The notes below the pieces were generated by a model, which was not told the origin of the DNA, did not search any database, and worked only from the letters and a program-made list of their open reading frames with translations. Made by a program: the position numbers and the translations under genes. This document shows, one piece after another, positions 61,571 through 64,000 of a stretch of DNA of 64,000 bases. The DNA is taken from the NCBI GenBank assembly GCA_964527215.1, contig CAZGNZ010000014.1, forward strand, positions 1 through 64,000, written 5' to 3'. Position 1 is the stretch's first letter. Every line of letters starts with the position of its first letter. This DNA is from CAZGNZ01 sp964527215. GTDB taxonomy: Bacteria; Fidelibacterota; Marinisomatia; SCGC-AAA003-L08; JACNLC01.

Positions 61571-63193
61571 ATGATGGAAACCATTGCCAGTCTGGATTAT
61601 TTTGTAATTCTCCTTTATTTTTTAGTGGTGTTGGGAATCGGTTTGTATTTTTCCCGAAAGGGAAAGAGCAGTACGGAGTATTTTCTGGCCGGAAGAAACG
61701 TCGGCTGGGTTGCCATTGGCGCTTCACTGTTTGCCTCCAATATTTCAAGTGAACATTTCATTGGGTTGGCCGGAACCGGATCGTCCAGCGGCCTGGCTGT
61801 CGGGCATTTTGAGTGGCTGGCTTCCTTCATTGTCCTGTTTCTGGGCTGGGTGTTTGTTCCTTTCTACATGAAGTCCGGGGTATTCACCATGCCGGAATTC
61901 CTGGAAAGACGCTACAACAAATCCAGTCGAATGTATCTCACCACAGTCTCCATCATTGCGTATGTGATCACGAAGATTTCGGTAACCCTGTATGCCGGCG
62001 GTATGCTGCTGGAAAAGATCCTGGGCTGGGATATGTTCACTTCGGCCATTGTTCTGATCCTTATTACGGGGATTTATACCATAATGGGCGGTCTGAGCGC
62101 GGTGATATATACGGAACTTATCCAGACAGTCGTCCTGATTGGCGGGGCGGTTACGCTTACGGTGCTTGGTCTGAACGAAGTGGGCGGGTTTGATGGACTT
62201 CGCGCTGGACTTCCTCCAGAATTTTTCAGTATGTTTAAACCGATGTCAGACCCTGATTTTCCATGGACTGGCATCATTTTCGGAGCACCGATCCTGGGCA
62301 TCTGGTATTGGTGTACAGACCAGTTTATCGTTCAGCGGGTATTAAGCGGAAAAAATGTTAACCATGCCCGCAGCGGCGCCATCTTCGCCGGCTATCTCAA
62401 AATTCTGCCTGTTTTCATTCTCGTACTTCCCGGACTTATCTCTGCTGTCCTTTTCCAGACCACTGGTGATGATGCCTACCCCACAATGGTAACAAGCTAT
62501 CTGCTCCCGGTAGGTATCAAGGGAGTGGTCATTGCCTCACTTCTGGCAGCCCTGATGTCCAGCCTGGCGAGTTGCTTTAACAGCACATCCACACTATTCA
62601 CCATGGATTTCTACAAGCATTTCCAGCCTGATGCGAAAGAAGAAAAGCTGGTTTTGGTTGGCCGGATTGCCACCGCGGTTATGGTGGTACTGGGAGTTTT
62701 GTCTGTACCGCTCATTACCATATTAAGCAGCCAGCTGTTTGTATATCTGCAAAGCGTTCAAGCCTATATCAGTCCCCCGATTGCAGCAGTTTTTGTTTTC
62801 GGGATTCTATGGAAACGGCTCAATGGAAACGGTGCCATTTATGCCCTGATCACCGGGGCAGTGCTGGGAGCCCTGCGGTTTATCCTCGAGTTGCTGGCTA
62901 AAGGCGGGATCATTGAATGGCAGGGATTCAGCTGGTATTATTCCATGAATTTCCTCCACTTTGCGGTGCTGCTGTTTGTGATTTCCACAGCGGTCCTGAT
63001 TGTCGTCAGTCTTCTGAGTGATCCGCCGGTTCAGGCCAAAATCGCCGGACTGACCTTTGCAACTGCAGAAGAAGTTAAAAGCGAATATATTGACAAGATG
63101 GCTGCCAAAAATCCGTTGTGGACCCGGATCAATATTGCTGCCTCGGTAGTGCTGGTCCTTACCATCCTGACGCTTTGGACGAAATTCAGATAA
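61571..63193 (+). CDS. Sodium/solute symporter (SSS, SGLT-like)
   Basis: A 540-residue transporter from the ATG at 61571 (MMETIASLDYFVILLYFL). It has about 13 hydrophobic segments. The SSS signature is seen in YFLAGRNVGWVAIGASLFASNISSEHFIGLAGTGSSSG and IFGAPILGIWYWCTDQFIVQRVLSG, typical of the SGLT sugar/inositol branch. Substrate is probably a sugar or related polyol. AGGA lies 9 bases upstream. It follows the kinase/regulator genes with a candidate sigma-54 promoter, and precedes a secreted protein. Confidence 0.93.
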   Translation: MMETIASLDYFVILLYFLVVLGIGLYFSRKGKSSTEYFLAGRNVGWVAIGASLFASNISSEHFIGLAGTGSSSGLAVGHFEWLASFIVLFLGWVFVPFYMKSGVFTMPEFLERRYNKSSRMYLTTVSIIAYVITKISVTLYAGGMLLEKILGWDMFTSAIVLILITGIYTIMGGLSAVIYTELIQTVVLIGGAVTLTVLGLNEVGGFDGLRAGLPPEFFSMFKPMSDPDFPWTGIIFGAPILGIWYWCTDQFIVQRVLSGKNVNHARSGAIFAGYLKILPVFILVLPGLISAVLFQTTGDDAYPTMVTSYLLPVGIKGVVIASLLAALMSSLASCFNSTSTLFTMDFYKHFQPDAKEEKLVLVGRIATAVMVVLGVLSVPLITILSSQLFVYLQSVQAYISPPIAAVFVFGILWKRLNGNGAIYALITGAVLGALRFILELLAKGGIIEWQGFSWYYSMNFLHFAVLLFVISTAVLIVVSLLSDPPVQAKIAGLTFATAEEVKSEYIDKMAAKNPLWTRINIAASVVLVLTILTLWTKFR

Positions 63194-63281
63194 ATCGCAC
63201 TGATATCACGAATTGCAACCTTAATAAATGAATTCTATCAGAAATATTATTGGTTTCAATAAAACGGAGTACTTGGTTTTA

Positions 63282-63297
63282 ACCGTTGAAAAACGGT
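63282..63297 (+). other. Hairpin in the leader of the secreted-protein gene
   Basis: ACCGTT-GAAA-AACGGT, a 6-bp stem with a GAAA tetraloop, 58 bp before the ATG at 63355. A very short T-free 3' flank makes it an unlikely terminator. It may stabilise the mRNA or be a symporter read-through control. Confidence 0.5.
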
Positions 63298-63354
63298 CCT
63301 AAAAGGAGAAATAGCAATCATCTCTAACGATAACCTAAAAACAGGAGACAATCC

Positions 63355-64000
63355 ATGAGTAAAAGAATGTTACAATTGATTACTGTTCTGACTGCATCCT
63401 TCGCACTGATGATGGGACAGATGGAGCAGGTGGTCAATTCATTCGACGCTGCACCGGCCGATACCAATTACTGGGCCTGGTTTGAACAGATCAGTTCCGG
63501 CAATCCCGATGTCAGCGGCCACTATCAGGTGAGTGACAATGCCGATTCTGAACTGGGCTGGATCAATGTTGATTATATCGGCGATCCCGTACAGGTAGGA
63601 GACGGTGCCATTCAAATGGAGTGGAGTGCCCACAATATTGAAGGCTGGGGCGGATATTCCAAACTTGAACACTGGCATCCGGATTCACTTGGAGTGTATG
63701 ACTTTTCTAATTACGACTCCATTTCTTTCTGGTATTACAATGCCGTGCCTCAGTCTGACGGAGGAAGCACCCATTTCCGTTTTAATCTGCAGGAATGCAG
63801 TGATTCTCCCAACGGTCCAAACACCACCAACGTGGCAGACGTTGAATACTACTATTCATTCCACTATGTGCTGGACAATGAACCCGGCTGGAACAAAATA
63901 ACCATGCCCATTGAAAACGGTGCCAACTGGAGCGGTGAAGGCTTCAATCTCACCGGCTGGTCAGGTATTGTCGGAAATGAAACCCTGGACAAAGATCAGA
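63355..64000 (+). CDS. Secreted protein, possible carbohydrate-binding domain (truncated by window end)
   Basis: The first 215 residues of an open frame that runs off the window. A signal peptide (MSKRMLQLITVLTASFALMMG) is followed by a beta-rich domain with many W, Y and N (for example AADTNYWAWFEQ, IQMEWSAHNIEGWGGYSKLEHW, DFSNYDSISFWYYN and WNKITMPIENGANWSGEGFNLTGWSG). The aromatic-rich jelly-roll pattern suggests a carbohydrate-binding module like CBM11/CIA30. AGGAG is 7 bases from the ATG. Its full architecture cannot be seen. Located after the symporter, it may belong to the same sugar-response group. Confidence 0.6.
   Translation, partial: MSKRMLQLITVLTASFALMMGQMEQVVNSFDAAPADTNYWAWFEQISSGNPDVSGHYQVSDNADSELGWINVDYIGDPVQVGDGAIQMEWSAHNIEGWGGYSKLEHWHPDSLGVYDFSNYDSISFWYYNAVPQSDGGSTHFRFNLQECSDSPNGPNTTNVADVEYYYSFHYVLDNEPGWNKITMPIENGANWSGEGFNLTGWSGIVGNETLDKDQ

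Overview
The window reads as a chromosomal segment of an uncultured-type Gram-negative bacterium of moderate GC. A batABCDE-type operon, SPOR-domain lipoproteins, a DUF4321 protein beside TatA, a probable outer-membrane beta-protein and dense short intergenic repeats point to the FCB superphylum or a neighbouring lineage (Marinimicrobia-like is my best guess). The lineage is inferred from gene content only. I saw no rRNA, tRNA, CRISPR array, phage or transposase gene.

Layout. 1-993: a dispersed-repeat block in inverted orientation. 1-8.7 kb: two VOC proteins, a DUF2461 protein, a metallophosphoesterase/SRPBCC pair, an outer-membrane-like protein, M18 aminopeptidase, a YycJ-like MBL hydrolase and a YceH-like protein. 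9-13.5 kb: a DNA-repair pair resembling MrfA/MrfB, in which the helicase carries an inserted HNH domain, then a transaldolase-family gene. 13.5-18.6 kb: a YchF-like GTPase, a universal stress protein, a TPR/Fis-type protein, a MORN lipoprotein and a small membrane protein. 18.6-19.7 kb: repeats. 19.7-24.9 kb: FetAB, DJ-1, a membrane protein and two tandem SPOR lipoproteins. 24.9-27.5 kb: tandem long repeats. 27.5-36.5 kb: central metabolism (ndk, sucCD, carbamate kinase, a cPGS-like GTPase, PruA and an SSADH-like dehydrogenase). 36.8-40.4 kb: an MscS-type channel, thiamine pyrophosphokinase and an M61 peptidase. 40.9-50.1 kb: a plus-strand run with tRNA modification (SpoU family, TruA), an HtrA protease, purB-purC-purS-purQ, DUF4321, TatA and GatA. 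50.2-55.6 kb: the bat operon, closed by a strong terminator. 56.4-64 kb: a membrane-anchored solute-binding protein, a divergent histidine kinase and a sigma-54 response regulator, followed by a sodium/solute symporter with a candidate sigma-54 promoter and a truncated secreted protein.

Functional logic. PruA, carbamate kinase and the cPGS-like GTPase suggest proline/arginine-type amino-acid catabolism feeding glutamate and succinyl-CoA, with sucCD nearby. The last 8 kb look like a sensing-and-uptake module: an extracytoplasmic binding protein informs a kinase, which activates a sigma-54 regulator, which may switch on the symporter and the secreted protein.

The most unusual content is the repeat ecology. 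There are (a) MITE-like elements of 110-289 bp with ends resembling TTAGTCCGGATATTTCATG, one of them forming the 5' end of a lipoprotein gene; (b) a second short family with ends TGAATCCGCC / GGGGAAATTCA; (c) a 16-bp palindrome present or absent inside both families; and (d) a long composite repeat, tandem at 25-27 kb and inverted at the left edge of the window.
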